Assembly (NCBI GenBank): GCA_964242735.1
Contig: CAXTAK010000001.1
Span: 336,851-400,850, forward strand
Length of the DNA: 64,000 bases
Source: CADCUY01 sp964242735
GTDB lineage: Bacteria; Actinomycetota; Actinomycetes; Actinomycetales; Quadrisphaeraceae
Direction of reading: 5' to 3'
Shown: positions 29,567 through 37,586 of the stretch, piece after piece
Position numbering within the stretch: the first letter of the stretch is position 1
Layout: every line of letters starts with the position of its first letter
Translations under genes and position numbers: made by a program
Notes under the pieces: model-generated
Database searches by the model: none
What the model was told of the DNA's origin: nothing
What the model saw: the letters and a program-made list of their open reading frames with translations, nothing else

Positions 29567-29771
29567 GTCCCGTCCTCCCGACCCCCTGGCGGGGGCGTCC
29601 GTGCAGCCCGTGCGGCGTGCTTCCTCCCAGACGCGGGTCACCACCGATCCGCTGCACGTCGACGACGACCGCTGACACCGGGTGGTGTGCTGGACCCCGT
29701 GCAGCGGATGCGCGGGCAGCCGCGTCTGGAGCAGGGAGGACCACGGCTCGACGCGCTGCTGGAGGAGGCCC

Positions 29772-30368
29772 GTGCTCGCACAGGAGACGGAGGTGGACCG
29801 GGTGGATGCCGCCGACCGCGAGGGCGGCGACCCGGCGCAGGACCTCGACGTCCTGGGGGGGTCGGGCCCCGTCGACTTCGAGGACTTCGCCCAGCACCAC
29901 CTGCGCCCCCTCCTGGCGTACGCCGTGGCGCTGACCGGGGACCGCGACCTCGCCGCCGACCTCGTGCAGGACGTGCTGGCCAGGGCCTACGACCGGTGGT
30001 CCCGCATCGGGGCCACCGGGCGCCCCGACCTGTACGTCAAGCGCATGGTGACCAACGAGCACCTCTCGTGGCGCCGGCGGTGGCACGTCCGCAAGATCGT
30101 GCCCGTCGACGACGAGGTCCTGCACGCCCGCGCCCCGCGCCACGGGGACCACTCGCAGCAGGTCGTGGACCGCGACGACGTCCGGCAGCGCCTGAGCCGG
30201 CTGCCCCGGCGCCAGCGCACCGTCCTCGTCCTGCGCTACTACGAGGGTCTGGACGACGCCGGGATCGCCGAGGTCCTCGGGGTCGCCGTCAGCACCGTCC
30301 GCTCCAACGCCGCACGCGCCCTCGCCACCCTGCGCGTGAGCGCCCCGACCACCGAGGAGGCCCGATGA
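29772..30368 (+). CDS. ECF sigma factor, SigE-family type
   Basis: 198 residues from a GTG behind GGAGGAGG. Sigma region 2 runs from FEDFAQHHLRPLLAYAVALTG through AADLVQDVLARAYDRWSRI to the DNA-contact helix YVKRMVTNEHLSWRRRW. Region 4 is RQRTVLVLRYYEGLDDAGIAEVLGVAVSTVRSNAARAL. This is the 'SigE family' group common in actinobacteria. The stop overlaps the next gene (ATGA), which encodes a small anchored protein and may be its anti-sigma or output. It is a close paralogue of the factor at 31791, and the two converge. Confidence 0.92.
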   Translation: MLAQETEVDRVDAADREGGDPAQDLDVLGGSGPVDFEDFAQHHLRPLLAYAVALTGDRDLAADLVQDVLARAYDRWSRIGATGRPDLYVKRMVTNEHLSWRRRWHVRKIVPVDDEVLHARAPRHGDHSQQVVDRDDVRQRLSRLPRRQRTVLVLRYYEGLDDAGIAEVLGVAVSTVRSNAARALATLRVSAPTTEEAR

Positions 30369-31003
30369 CCACCGAGCGGGAGATCGCCGCCCTGCTGCGC
30401 CAGGACGCGGCGCTCGCCCCCGACCCGGAGGTGGTGCGCGCTCGGGTCCGCACCACCATCGCCCGCAGGCGCCGTCGCCGGCGGGCGACCTCGGGCGGCG
30501 GTGTCGCGCTCGCCGTCGCCGGCCTGCTCCTCGGGGTCCAGGCCCTCGACCCGGGTGCTGGCCGAGCGGTGCTCGCCCCGGCCACCCCAGCGCCCCTCGC
30601 GGAGCCCGCCGTCCCCGGGCCCGCACAGGCCCCGCCGCACCTGGAGCAGATGAGGGCGGTCTTCGCCGAGGCGGGGTACGACGACCAGGACGCCGCGCGA
30701 CTGGCCCTGCTGTGGCGCATGGAGGACACCGCGCTGGTGCGGGCGCTCGCCGGGCAGCAGCTCACCGATGGTGTGGAGCTGCCGCTGGACCCGGGGGAGG
30801 GGGCGACGGGGCTGCAGCAGCTCGACCGCCCCCAGGACGAGACCGCGCGCCGGGCCTTCCGAGGGATGGGGTTCGCCGAGGCCGACGCCTACCGGCTCGG
30901 CGAGAGCTGGGCGGCCCGGGGAGACGACGACCTGGCCGACGTCGAGGCGGTCGCCGGTCAGGTCATCCTCGACACCGGCGGGTTCCCGGAGGTCGACCGG
31001 TGA
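30365..31003 (+). CDS. Membrane-anchored protein with two ~40-residue W-repeats
   Basis: 212 residues. About 33 cytoplasmic residues, a block of seven arginines (about 34-40), one membrane segment (about 44-62), a Pro/Ala-rich linker, then two copies of a repeat. Copy 1 is at about 95-140 (F-AEAGYDDQDAARLALLW ... AGQQLTDG). Copy 2 is at about 162-205 (F-RGMGFAEADAYRLGESW ... AGQVILDTG). The same repeat occurs twice in each of the proteins at 31099 and 33559. Overlap with the sigma gene suggests an anti-sigma or a directly linked envelope protein. No named family is recognised. Confidence 0.75.
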   Translation: MTTEREIAALLRQDAALAPDPEVVRARVRTTIARRRRRRRATSGGGVALAVAGLLLGVQALDPGAGRAVLAPATPAPLAEPAVPGPAQAPPHLEQMRAVFAEAGYDDQDAARLALLWRMEDTALVRALAGQQLTDGVELPLDPGEGATGLQQLDRPQDETARRAFRGMGFAEADAYRLGESWAARGDDDLADVEAVAGQVILDTGGFPEVDR

Positions 31004-31098
31004 GGGTCGGCGGGCCGCTGCGCGAGGCGCTGCCCGGCCTCGGCGTGGACGTCGACCCGGAGGCGACGATCGTCGTCGCGGTCGAGCTGCAGGACTGT

Positions 31099-31794
31099 TC
31101 ACGGCGAGGGCGGCGCCGTGCCCTCGAGGACGAGCCGGCCGGCCTTGAGCCTGGCCTGCGCGGGGTCGGTGTAGCCCCACAGCCGGGCGAGCCGCGCGGC
31201 GTCCTCGCCGTCGTAGCCGGCGTCGGAGAAGGCGGCCTCCGCGGCGGGATCGGCCTGCTGGTGCACCCCGCTGCTGCCCGCCTCCACGGGCAGCGGCTCA
31301 CCGGCGGCCAGCCGCCGGCCGGCGGCGACCTTCGCCTCGGCACAGGGCCGGTCCCAGAGGTGCGCGAGCGCCCAGGCGTCGTCGAGGGTGTAGCCGGAGC
31401 CGACGAAGGCGTCGACGGCCGGTCCGTCGGCAGCGGCGACCGGCCCCGGGCAGGTCGTCTCCGACGGGTCTGACGCGGACGGCGAGGGGCTCGACGGCGA
31501 CGGCGCGGGGGGCGCCACCAGCCGGGTCCCCGTCGCTCCCGGGAGCGCGACCCGGGAGAGCGCGCCCGTCTGCTCCAGGGCGGCGGGCCCGCCGACCAGC
31601 CCGGCGACCGCGAGGGCCGCCCCCCCGGCGGCCACGGCCCGCCGCCGCCGGGCCCGCCGGCCCAGGGCGACCTGGACCCGGCGCTGCAGCACCTCGACGT
31701 CGGGTGCCAGCGCGGCGCGAGAGCTCGCCGCCCGGTGCACCAGCCGGCCCAGGTCGTCGTCGAGGTCGTGCCGAGGGTCGTGCTGGGGGTTCAT
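31099..31794 (-). CDS. Membrane-anchored protein with two ~40-residue W-repeats
   Basis: 231 residues from an ATG overlapping the sigma stop. About 48 cytoplasmic residues, a basic patch (RRARRRRAV), one membrane segment (about 55-70), a Ser/Pro linker, then repeat copies at about 126-169 (FVGSGYTLDDAWALAHLW ... AGRRLAAGEPLP) and 186-225 (FSDAGYDGEDAARLARLW ... AGRLVLEG). Two cysteines (TTCPGP and RPCAEAK) could pair. The architecture is that of the protein at 30365, with which it converges; the two coding regions are 95 bases apart. Its role is unknown; anti-sigma activity of the N-terminus is a guess. Confidence 0.75.
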   Translation of the reverse strand: MNPQHDPRHDLDDDLGRLVHRAASSRAALAPDVEVLQRRVQVALGRRARRRRAVAAGGAALAVAGLVGGPAALEQTGALSRVALPGATGTRLVAPPAPSPSSPSPSASDPSETTCPGPVAAADGPAVDAFVGSGYTLDDAWALAHLWDRPCAEAKVAAGRRLAAGEPLPVEAGSSGVHQQADPAAEAAFSDAGYDGEDAARLARLWGYTDPAQARLKAGRLVLEGTAPPSP

Positions 31795-32459
31795 GGCACC
31801 TCCGCGGTGCTGGTCGTGCCCTGGGCGCGCAGCGCGGCCAGGGCGTGGGACGCGTGGGAGCGGACGGTGGCCCGCGAGGTGCCGAGGACGGTGGCGATCT
31901 CCGCGTCGTCCAGGCCCTCGTAGTAGCGCAGCACCAGCACGGTGCGCTGGCGCGCGGTGAGCGCGGCGAGGCGCCGCCAGGCGGCGTCGGTCTCGACGAC
32001 GCGGTGGGCGTGGTCGGCCTCCGCGGTCGCGCGGTCGGCGAGGACGTCGTCGGGCACGGCACTGACCCGGCGCACGTGCCAGCGCCGCCTCCAGGACAGG
32101 TGCTCGTTGGTGACCATCCGCCGCAGGTACAGGTCGGGGCGCTCGAGCAGCCCGATCCGCTTCCACCGGCTGTGGGCGCGCACCAGCACCTCCTGCACGA
32201 CGTCGGCGGCGAGCTCGCGGTCACCGGTCAGCGCGGCGGCGTAGCGCAGCAGCGCCGGCAGGTGGGCGCGGACGACGTCGTCCAGGGCGTGCCCGGCGCC
32301 CACCTCCCGGGCGCCCACCTCGCGGGCGAGCTCGTCGAGGTCGGTGGCCGGGTCGTCCACGGGCCCCTCCAGCACGGGGTCGGTGGGCGGCGCCGCGCGG
32401 TGCGCGGGCGTCCGGCGTGCTGGGCGCGGGACCGGCACCGGTCCCGTCTCGACGCTCAC
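31791..32459 (-). CDS. ECF sigma factor, SigE-family type
   Basis: 222 residues from a GTG overlapping the amidoligase stop. Region 2: VVRAHLPALLRYAAALTGDR, AADVVQEVLVRAHSRWKRI and YLRRMVTNEHLSWRRRW. Region 4: RQRTVLVLRYYEGLDDAEIATVLGTSRATVRSHASHAL. Regions 2.3-2.4 are nearly identical to those of the factor at 29772, so the promoter sequences they read may overlap. A ~45-residue Pro/Ala-rich N-terminal extension is unusual. It sits between the amidoligase and a repeat protein in one overlapping operon. Confidence 0.92.
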   Translation of the reverse strand: MSVETGPVPVPRPARRTPAHRAAPPTDPVLEGPVDDPATDLDELAREVGAREVGAGHALDDVVRAHLPALLRYAAALTGDRELAADVVQEVLVRAHSRWKRIGLLERPDLYLRRMVTNEHLSWRRRWHVRRVSAVPDDVLADRATAEADHAHRVVETDAAWRRLAALTARQRTVLVLRYYEGLDDAEIATVLGTSRATVRSHASHALAALRAQGTTSTAEVP

Positions 32460-33547
32460 GCCGACCCCTGCGCGAGGGCGTGCAGCCGGCGCAGCGACGC
32501 TGCCGCGTCGTCGGTGGGCGGTGGCGGCAGCGGGCGCTCCTCGAGGCACCGGGCCAGGAGCGCGTCCACCAGGCGCGCGCGGGCGACGACGTCGTGGCCG
32601 TCGAGGGAGCCGGGCAGGACCCTCACCTCCAGGGTGTCGCGGACCGGGGAGTCGGTGAGCAGCTGGGTCAGGTTCACGTCGAGGAACTTGGTCACCCCGG
32701 TGGCGCGGGCCGCCTCCTGCAGCCGCGTCCAGCCGGTGCGGCCCTCCGCGGCGGGCCACGGCACCTCCACCAGCTCCAGCAGCTGCGCGGGCAGCGGCGC
32801 CAGCCGCCGGCAGGCGGGGTTGGTGCCCAGCATCGCGCGCAGGGGCTCGCGCCAGCGCCCGAACAGGCGGACGACGTTGGCGAAGGCCCCCACTCGGCGG
32901 AACGGTGCGCCGTCGAGGTGCAGGTGCACCGCGGCCTCGAGCGGCACGGTGAACCCCAGCCGTCGAGCCGGGTCGAGGAGGCGCTCCAGGGCCCCGGCGT
33001 GGTCACCGACCAGCGGCGGGGTGACCACCTCGCAGGGTCGCTCGCGCCCGGCGGGCAGGGGGGCGGCGAGCGCCACGGTCGCCCCGGCGCGGTCCTGCAC
33101 CCGCACCGCCGCGGGGAAGTGCTGTGCCTGCACCCCGAACAGCGCCGCGACCGGGTCGAGCACCGCCCCCAGGGGGGCGGCCGGGTCGCTGTGCGCGGCG
33201 ATCAGGCGCAGCAGGCGGGGCTCGTCGCACAGCAGCCGGTACCAGCCGCTGCCCGCGGGGGCCTCCTGGGCGGAGCCGGGCGGGTCGCGCCGCAGGTCGG
33301 CGGTGATGGTGATGTCGTCCACCAGGGTCGCCACCGGTGTGCCGGCGGCGTCGAGCACCTCGAAGCCGGGGGTCAGGTGCCAGAAGGCGCCCATCCCGGG
33401 CACGGTCGAGGGCTCGCTGTCGGTGTGGAAGGTGCGTCGCACGCGCCCCCCGCAGCGGAGCGCGAGGTCGGCGGCCAGCACCTGCCGGGAGGACCCGGGA
33501 GGCGCCAGGAGCTCGATCTCGAACCCGGTGCGGGGGGCGTCGTGCAC
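32456..33547 (-). CDS. Amidoligase_2-family enzyme
   Basis: 363 residues from a GTG 11 bases after the upstream stop. Signs of the Amidoligase_2 fold (glutamine-synthetase-like, ATP-dependent amide ligases): an N-terminal FEIELLAPPG metal-binding strand, HTDSEPS, the diagnostic CEVVTPPLVGD, and HLHLDGAPFRR. The end LEVRVLPGSLDGHDV continues the fold. Family members join amino groups to peptides or cell-surface polymers; no substrate is documented for this one here. The gene is locked into an operon with a sigma factor and two repeat proteins, so it may modify an envelope component. Confidence 0.8.
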   Translation of the reverse strand: MHDAPRTGFEIELLAPPGSSRQVLAADLALRCGGRVRRTFHTDSEPSTVPGMGAFWHLTPGFEVLDAAGTPVATLVDDITITADLRRDPPGSAQEAPAGSGWYRLLCDEPRLLRLIAAHSDPAAPLGAVLDPVAALFGVQAQHFPAAVRVQDRAGATVALAAPLPAGRERPCEVVTPPLVGDHAGALERLLDPARRLGFTVPLEAAVHLHLDGAPFRRVGAFANVVRLFGRWREPLRAMLGTNPACRRLAPLPAQLLELVEVPWPAAEGRTGWTRLQEAARATGVTKFLDVNLTQLLTDSPVRDTLEVRVLPGSLDGHDVVARARLVDALLARCLEERPLPPPPTDDAAASLRRLHALAQGSA

Positions 33548-33558
33548 GGCGGCGCCGC

Positions 33559-34182
33559 TCAGGAGGCGACGGCGTCGGGCACCGGCTGACCGTCGAGGAC
33601 CAGCTGCCCGGCGCGGGCCTTCGCGCTGATCTGGTCGGTCGACCACAGGTCCGCCAGCGCCACGGCGTCCTCCCAGTCCAGCCCGGCGCCGAAGAACGCG
33701 GCGGCCTGCTCCTCGCTGATCGGGCCCACGACCTCGGCCGCGGCTCCGTCCGCTGGGTCGGTGCTGGCGGGGTCGGGGCCCGCGCTGGCGGGGTCGGGGC
33801 CCGCGCTGGCGGGGTCGGCGCCCGCGCTGGCGGGGCCCGCGCTGGCGGGGTGGGGTGCGGGCACGGGCTCCCCGTCGAGCAGCAGCTGCCCGGCGCGGGC
33901 CTTGGCGGTGGTGGCGTCGGTGGTCCACAGCGCCGCCAGCTCCTCGACGTCCTCGACGCCGTACCCAGCGCCCCAGAAGGCCTCGTACTGCTCCTGCGTG
34001 TACCCCTCGGGCATCGCGGACCAGTCGACCGGGGCCCCGCTCTCGGCGGGGACCGGGAGCGCCGCGGCCGTCACCGCGCTCCCGACGACGGCCAGGCCGC
34101 CAGCGATCAGGCCGGCGCTGACCAGCCGGCTGAGCCGGCGGCGCGACGGTGCGGTGGGGGTGGTGGTGTGCTGCTCGTCCAT
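33559..34182 (-). CDS. Membrane-anchored protein with two ~40-residue W-repeats
   Basis: 207 residues from an ATG with an AGGAGGA ribosome site. A short basic start (SRRRLSRL), one membrane segment (about 21-42), then repeat copy 1 at about 64-108 (FWGAGYGVEDVEELAALW ... AGQLLLDGEPVP) and copy 2 at about 157-201 (FFGAGLDWEDAVALADLW ... AGQLVLDGQPVP). Between them lies a Pro-Ala-Ser-Ala-Gly tract encoded by a DNA minisatellite. Unlike the other two repeat proteins, almost nothing is left on the cytoplasmic side, so it cannot be an anti-sigma; it looks like an exported structural or substrate protein. First gene of the amidoligase operon. Confidence 0.78.
   Translation of the reverse strand: MDEQHTTTPTAPSRRRLSRLVSAGLIAGGLAVVGSAVTAAALPVPAESGAPVDWSAMPEGYTQEQYEAFWGAGYGVEDVEELAALWTTDATTAKARAGQLLLDGEPVPAPHPASAGPASAGADPASAGPDPASAGPDPASTDPADGAAAEVVGPISEEQAAAFFGAGLDWEDAVALADLWSTDQISAKARAGQLVLDGQPVPDAVAS
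33761..33850. repeat. 21-bp minisatellite inside repeat-protein linker
   Basis: The unit GCTGGCGGGGTCGGGGCCCGC is repeated in tandem with slight variation, including one shortened copy, across about 90 bases. On the coding (minus) strand it gives the seven-residue unit PASAGPD. Copy number is likely to vary between strains, changing linker length while keeping frame. Confidence 0.75.
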
Positions 34183-34312
34183 GGGTCCTCCTGGTCAGGT
34201 GGGCTTGCGTACACCTCTAGAACGCCGCTCGGCGCCGATCTGTGGACTCGCCCGTCGGAACCGCCTCCGACCCGGTGCCCGAGGCGCCGTGAGCAGTGAC
34301 CGGGCGCGGCGC

Positions 34313-34341
34313 TGGACTCTTTGTGCTTACGCATGTAACCT
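34313..34341 (+). promoter_or_regulatory. Putative promoter of the DUF998 gene
   Basis: TGGACT (34313-34318) and TAACCT (34336-34341) are separated by 17 bases, a reasonable housekeeping-type promoter with an upstream TG near the -10. The start codon follows 10 bases downstream, so the leader would be very short. Confidence 0.45.
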
Positions 34342-34351
34342 CACGAAGGTG

Positions 34352-35074
34352 ATGACGACGCACAGCACCCAGCCAGCTCCGCGACCACTGCGGCGGGACG
34401 GCGTGCTGGTCGCGGCCGCGCTCGCCATGGCCCTCGCTGCCCTCCAGTACCTCGCGCTCGAAGCGGTCACCGCGTCGGCGTGGGTGGACCCCTCCTACAG
34501 CTACGTGACCGGGCTGGTCCCCGACCTCGGCAACACCGGGTGCGGCCCCTACCAGGACCGCGTCGTCTGCTCACCGCTCAGCTCGGTGATGAACACCGCC
34601 TTCGTCCTCCAGGGCCTGCTGTTCGGAGCGGCGGGAGTCCTGCTGGCCACGCTGCTGGCGCGTCGGGCACGGGTGCTGATGACCTCGCTGGCCGTGGTGC
34701 ACGCCGTCGGGCTCGTCCTGGTGGGGATCTTCGCGCAGTCGCCGGAGGCCGGGATCTCCACGCTGGTCGTCAACATCACCGCGGCGGGCCTCGGCATCCT
34801 GGCGGGCAACGCGGTGCTCGTCGTCGCCGGGCGCCGTCGGGAGGCGTTGTCCATCCCGTCCTGGCTGGGCCGGGCGAGCGTCGTCGTGGGCACCCTCACC
34901 ATCGTCGCGGCGATCGCCCTGCTCGCCACCGACGTGCCGCCCGGCGTCCGTGAGCGGCTGTCGATCTACCCGTTCATCCTGTGGCAGCTGGTCACCGGGG
35001 TGGTCCTGCTCCGCGCGGTGCGCGCGTCCCGCACGAGGCTCCGCCCGGGGCTGGCTAGCACGCCGACGGCATGA
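34352..35074 (+). CDS. DUF998 family membrane protein
   Basis: 240 residues with about six hydrophobic segments. SYSYVTGLVPDLGNTGCGPY, CSPLSSVMNTAFVLQGLLF and VLVGIFAQSPEAG are typical of DUF998 proteins, integral membrane proteins of unknown role. A GTG one codon upstream of the ATG is an alternative start. It ends in an ATGA overlap with the next gene. Confidence 0.82.
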   Translation: MTTHSTQPAPRPLRRDGVLVAAALAMALAALQYLALEAVTASAWVDPSYSYVTGLVPDLGNTGCGPYQDRVVCSPLSSVMNTAFVLQGLLFGAAGVLLATLLARRARVLMTSLAVVHAVGLVLVGIFAQSPEAGISTLVVNITAAGLGILAGNAVLVVAGRRREALSIPSWLGRASVVVGTLTIVAAIALLATDVPPGVRERLSIYPFILWQLVTGVVLLRAVRASRTRLRPGLASTPTA

Positions 35075-35481
35075 CCGGGTCCCGCCCACCGAAGACCAGC
35101 ACCACGCCCTCCACGTCGAACCACCTCGCCGATCGGAGCACCACCGTGTCCGCTGCAGCTCCCGCCACCTCCCTGCGCATCCCCCGCTCCGTGACCGTCT
35201 CGGCCTGGGCGGCACCGCTCATGGTCGTCGGTGACTTCGCCCTGCTGGCCGTCGTCCCCGTCGCGCTCGTGCTGTCCGGGGCCCTGCGCGACACCCGTCT
35301 CCGGTCGCTGCGCTGGCCGGCGGCTCTGCTCGCCGCCGTCTACACCACCCCGCTGGCCATCTGGCTGCTCCGCCCCGACGGCGCCCAGAGCCTGTCCAAG
35401 GACATCCACCCCGGGTTCGTCGTGCTGATCCTCGCTGCGTCAGTGCTCGTGCTGCTCAGGCTGCGGACCATCAGGCGCTGA
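35071..35481 (+). CDS. Small membrane protein of unknown function
   Basis: 136 residues. About 40 polar N-terminal residues, then three to four hydrophobic segments (SAWAAPLMVVGDFALLAVVPVALVLSG, WPAALLAAVYTTPLAIWLL, GFVVLILAASVLVLLRL). The start overlaps the DUF998 stop, so the two are probably made together. An internal GTG near 35146 would remove the polar start. No family recognised. Confidence 0.65.
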   Translation: MTGSRPPKTSTTPSTSNHLADRSTTVSAAAPATSLRIPRSVTVSAWAAPLMVVGDFALLAVVPVALVLSGALRDTRLRSLRWPAALLAAVYTTPLAIWLLRPDGAQSLSKDIHPGFVVLILAASVLVLLRLRTIRR

Positions 35482-35623
35482 GCCACGGACCAGCTCGGCC
35501 GAGTCGCGTCCAGCGGAGTGGTGCAGAGGTCTCCGACGGAGTGCCCGGTGACGTCCACCCATCACTCGAGACGCTGCGGTGACGGCTTGACCCTCCTCCT
35601 GCTGCAGGCCCGACGATGTCGCG

Positions 35624-36490
35624 ATGTTGTCCATCGGCGAGTTCAGCGAGATGTGCCACCTGTCCCCCCAGACCCTGCGCTTCTACCACTCCGAGGGTCT
35701 GCTCGTGCCGGCCGAGGTCGACGAGCGGACCGGCTACCGCAGCTACGCCTTCGCCCAGGTCGAGACCGCCGTGCTGGTCACGGTGCTGCGCGGCACGGGT
35801 ATGAGCGTCGCCTCCGTGCGCGCGGCCCTGCACGACCCCGACACCCTGCCCGCCGTGCTCGCCGAGCACACCGACGCGGTGGTCCGCCGCCGCCGGGTCG
35901 AGGACGAGGCGATCAGCGACGCCCGCGGCTTCGTCGAGGCGTGGCCACAGGTCCGCGACCACCACCAGCCCGCGGTGACGGTGCTGTCCACGCCCCTGTG
36001 CGGCGTCCCCGCCGAGGAGCGGGCCGCTGCGCGGGGGGACGACTGGGCGTGGGTCGACGCGGCCACCGCCACGACCGTGGACGCCCTCACCGAGGTGGCG
36101 CGCTCGCAGGGTGCCGCCGTCGCGGGCCGGCCGTGGCGCACCTGGGCCATCGAGACCCCGGAGCAGAAGCGGGCCGGGCTCACGGCGGAGGGGCCGCAGT
36201 GGCTCGTCAAGGTGCCCGTCGCCACCGACGGGGCAGCGCTGGGCGACCTCCCCGAGGGCGTCGACGTGCAGGAGCTGACCGCCCGCGACGAGCTGTCCCT
36301 GTTCCTCCCGGGCCGCAGCTCGATGGCGAAGTACGGCACCGCGCTGTCCCGCCTGGTCACCCACCCCCTCGAGCGCGCCTTCGTCGACCTCTCGGCGGTG
36401 CGGCACGTCGTCCACGACGACGGGATCGAGACCACCGCCGGGATCGTGGCGCTCGACGGGGAGTCGGAGTCGCACACCCCCTGCCGGTAG
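35624..36490 (+). CDS. MerR-family regulator with GyrI-like effector domain
   Basis: 288 residues. MLSIGEFSEMCHLSPQTLRFYHSEGLLVP is the MerR helix-turn-helix, followed by the wing RTGYRSYAFAQVE and a dimerisation helix. From about residue 105 a GyrI/AraC-effector-like domain follows (VTVLSTPLCGVP ... ERAFVDLSAVRHVVHDD), as in BmrR/TipA relatives that bind drugs. A TTGACC hexamer (35586-35591) lies upstream. The last ~15 residues are polar and may be an extension. No obvious target is adjacent. Confidence 0.87.
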   Translation: MLSIGEFSEMCHLSPQTLRFYHSEGLLVPAEVDERTGYRSYAFAQVETAVLVTVLRGTGMSVASVRAALHDPDTLPAVLAEHTDAVVRRRRVEDEAISDARGFVEAWPQVRDHHQPAVTVLSTPLCGVPAEERAAARGDDWAWVDAATATTVDALTEVARSQGAAVAGRPWRTWAIETPEQKRAGLTAEGPQWLVKVPVATDGAALGDLPEGVDVQELTARDELSLFLPGRSSMAKYGTALSRLVTHPLERAFVDLSAVRHVVHDDGIETTAGIVALDGESESHTPCR

Positions 36491-36898
36491 TGCTTCGCGA
36501 GGTGCTGCGTGCGGTGGGTGGTGGCTCCCGCGATCGGGTGATGACGCCAGCTGGCCTGCGGGTGGTCCAGGAGCGGTGGGAGTGCTTCGCGGGGGAGGTC
36601 TTCGCGCCCCCGGCGCCGCGTCATCAGCGGGAGGAGGGCGCGGGCCACCGTGCGCCGGGGCACCGGCAGCACGCAGGTGCAGGTCACGGTGGGCTCGTCG
36701 AGGTCGGGGTGGGAGGACCGACCCGTCCTGCGGGTCCCGCCCCTCGGACGCCACGCCCGCTCACCCAGCACCACACCCAGCCGCTGCTGGGATCACCTCA
36801 GTGTCACTCGAGTCATCGAGGCTGACGCTCACCGGTCGCTCAGGCGACCTCACCGGCGTGGCGACACGGCCCCCGGAGCCACCAGCGTCCGAGTGTCG
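36491..36898. other. No gene recognised; AGTGCTTCG repeats
   Basis: About 400 bases after the MerR gene without a convincing frame. The nonamer AGTGCTTCG occurs at 36489 and 36581 in the same orientation. It recurs at 37587 and, inverted, at 37636, each time followed by a G-rich AGGTGC-like stretch. These copies mark a repeated, possibly recombined segment. Confidence 0.5.
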
Positions 36899-37304
36899 AC
36901 GGTCGCTCCCGTCTTCGACTCGAGCGATGACCGCGTCGAGGCGGTCGCTGATCTCCGTCCGGCTGGCGACCGCGACAGCAGGGTCTCCCTCCGTCACCCC
37001 CACGGCACCAGCACGTCGAAGCTGAGCTCGCGGACGAGCTCCAGGCTGTGGAGGTCGTGGCCGCGGTCGCTGGAGGCGAGCACGACGGCCTTCCAGTCGC
37101 CGTCCCCGATCCACACGAAGTCGCCCGTGAAGAGGCACTGGTGGCGGCCTCGTCGCGCTCGTGGACGAACACCGGGACGTCGAGGTCGGGCGCGCCGCAC
37201 ATCGCCTCGTGACCGTGGTCGATGGACAGCCGGTCCGCCCCGCCGAGGTCCCGGATGCCCCTGGCGGCGGACGTCACACCGGGGGAGTCGTGGGCGATCA
37301 CGCT
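36899..37304 (-). pseudogene. Decayed MBL-fold metallohydrolase
   Basis: Three frames in order spell the end of a metallo-beta-lactamase-fold protein. The first is VIAHDSPGVTSAARGIRDLGG with VPVFVHERDEA (about 37304-37150). The second is LFTGDFVWIGDGDWKAVVLA with LVRELSFDVLVPWG (about 37140-36995). The third is SRTEISDRLDAVIARVEDG (to 36899). At least two frameshifts are needed, and the N-terminal HxHxDH motif is not present. The gene is therefore inactive. The flanks lie in a repeat-containing, gene-poor stretch. Confidence 0.7.
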
Positions 37305-37586
37305 CCCCCAGGCCGCTCGAGGACGAATGAGGTGCCTCCGCTCGTCTGGAGGCTTCTGATCGTGGTCTGGCGGCCGAGGAGGGAGCACGGGATGGGACGA
37401 ACGAGCACGTGGCCGCCGGATCACCGGGCGCCGGGGGTGGCGCCGGTGCGCGAGTCAGGGCGACCGGTCACCCACGTCGCGCAGGAGCTGGGCGTGGTGC
37501 GTCCCGTGGGGTGGTGGGGTTCCCGCCGTTGCTCGTGGTGATCACGAGGACGGCCACCGTGCGATGGTCAGTGAGACCGGACTGGT

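Noticed and set aside
28637..31003. A plus-strand frame of 788 codons
   Set aside because: Its 5' two-thirds are antisense to the lipoprotein gene or Arg/Pro-rich filler. Only the final 212 codons (from 30365) form a protein with repeats.
31000..31105. GTG overlapping the stop at 31003, reading MRVGGPLREALPGLGVDVDPE
   Set aside because: Protein-like for ~30 codons, but the frame then runs antisense through the convergent repeat-protein gene without features; probably chance.
31704..33629. A plus-strand frame of 641 codons opposite the sigma/amidoligase operon
   Set aside because: Composition is Arg/Ser/Pro-rich with no fold signature, while the minus-strand genes have clear family motifs.
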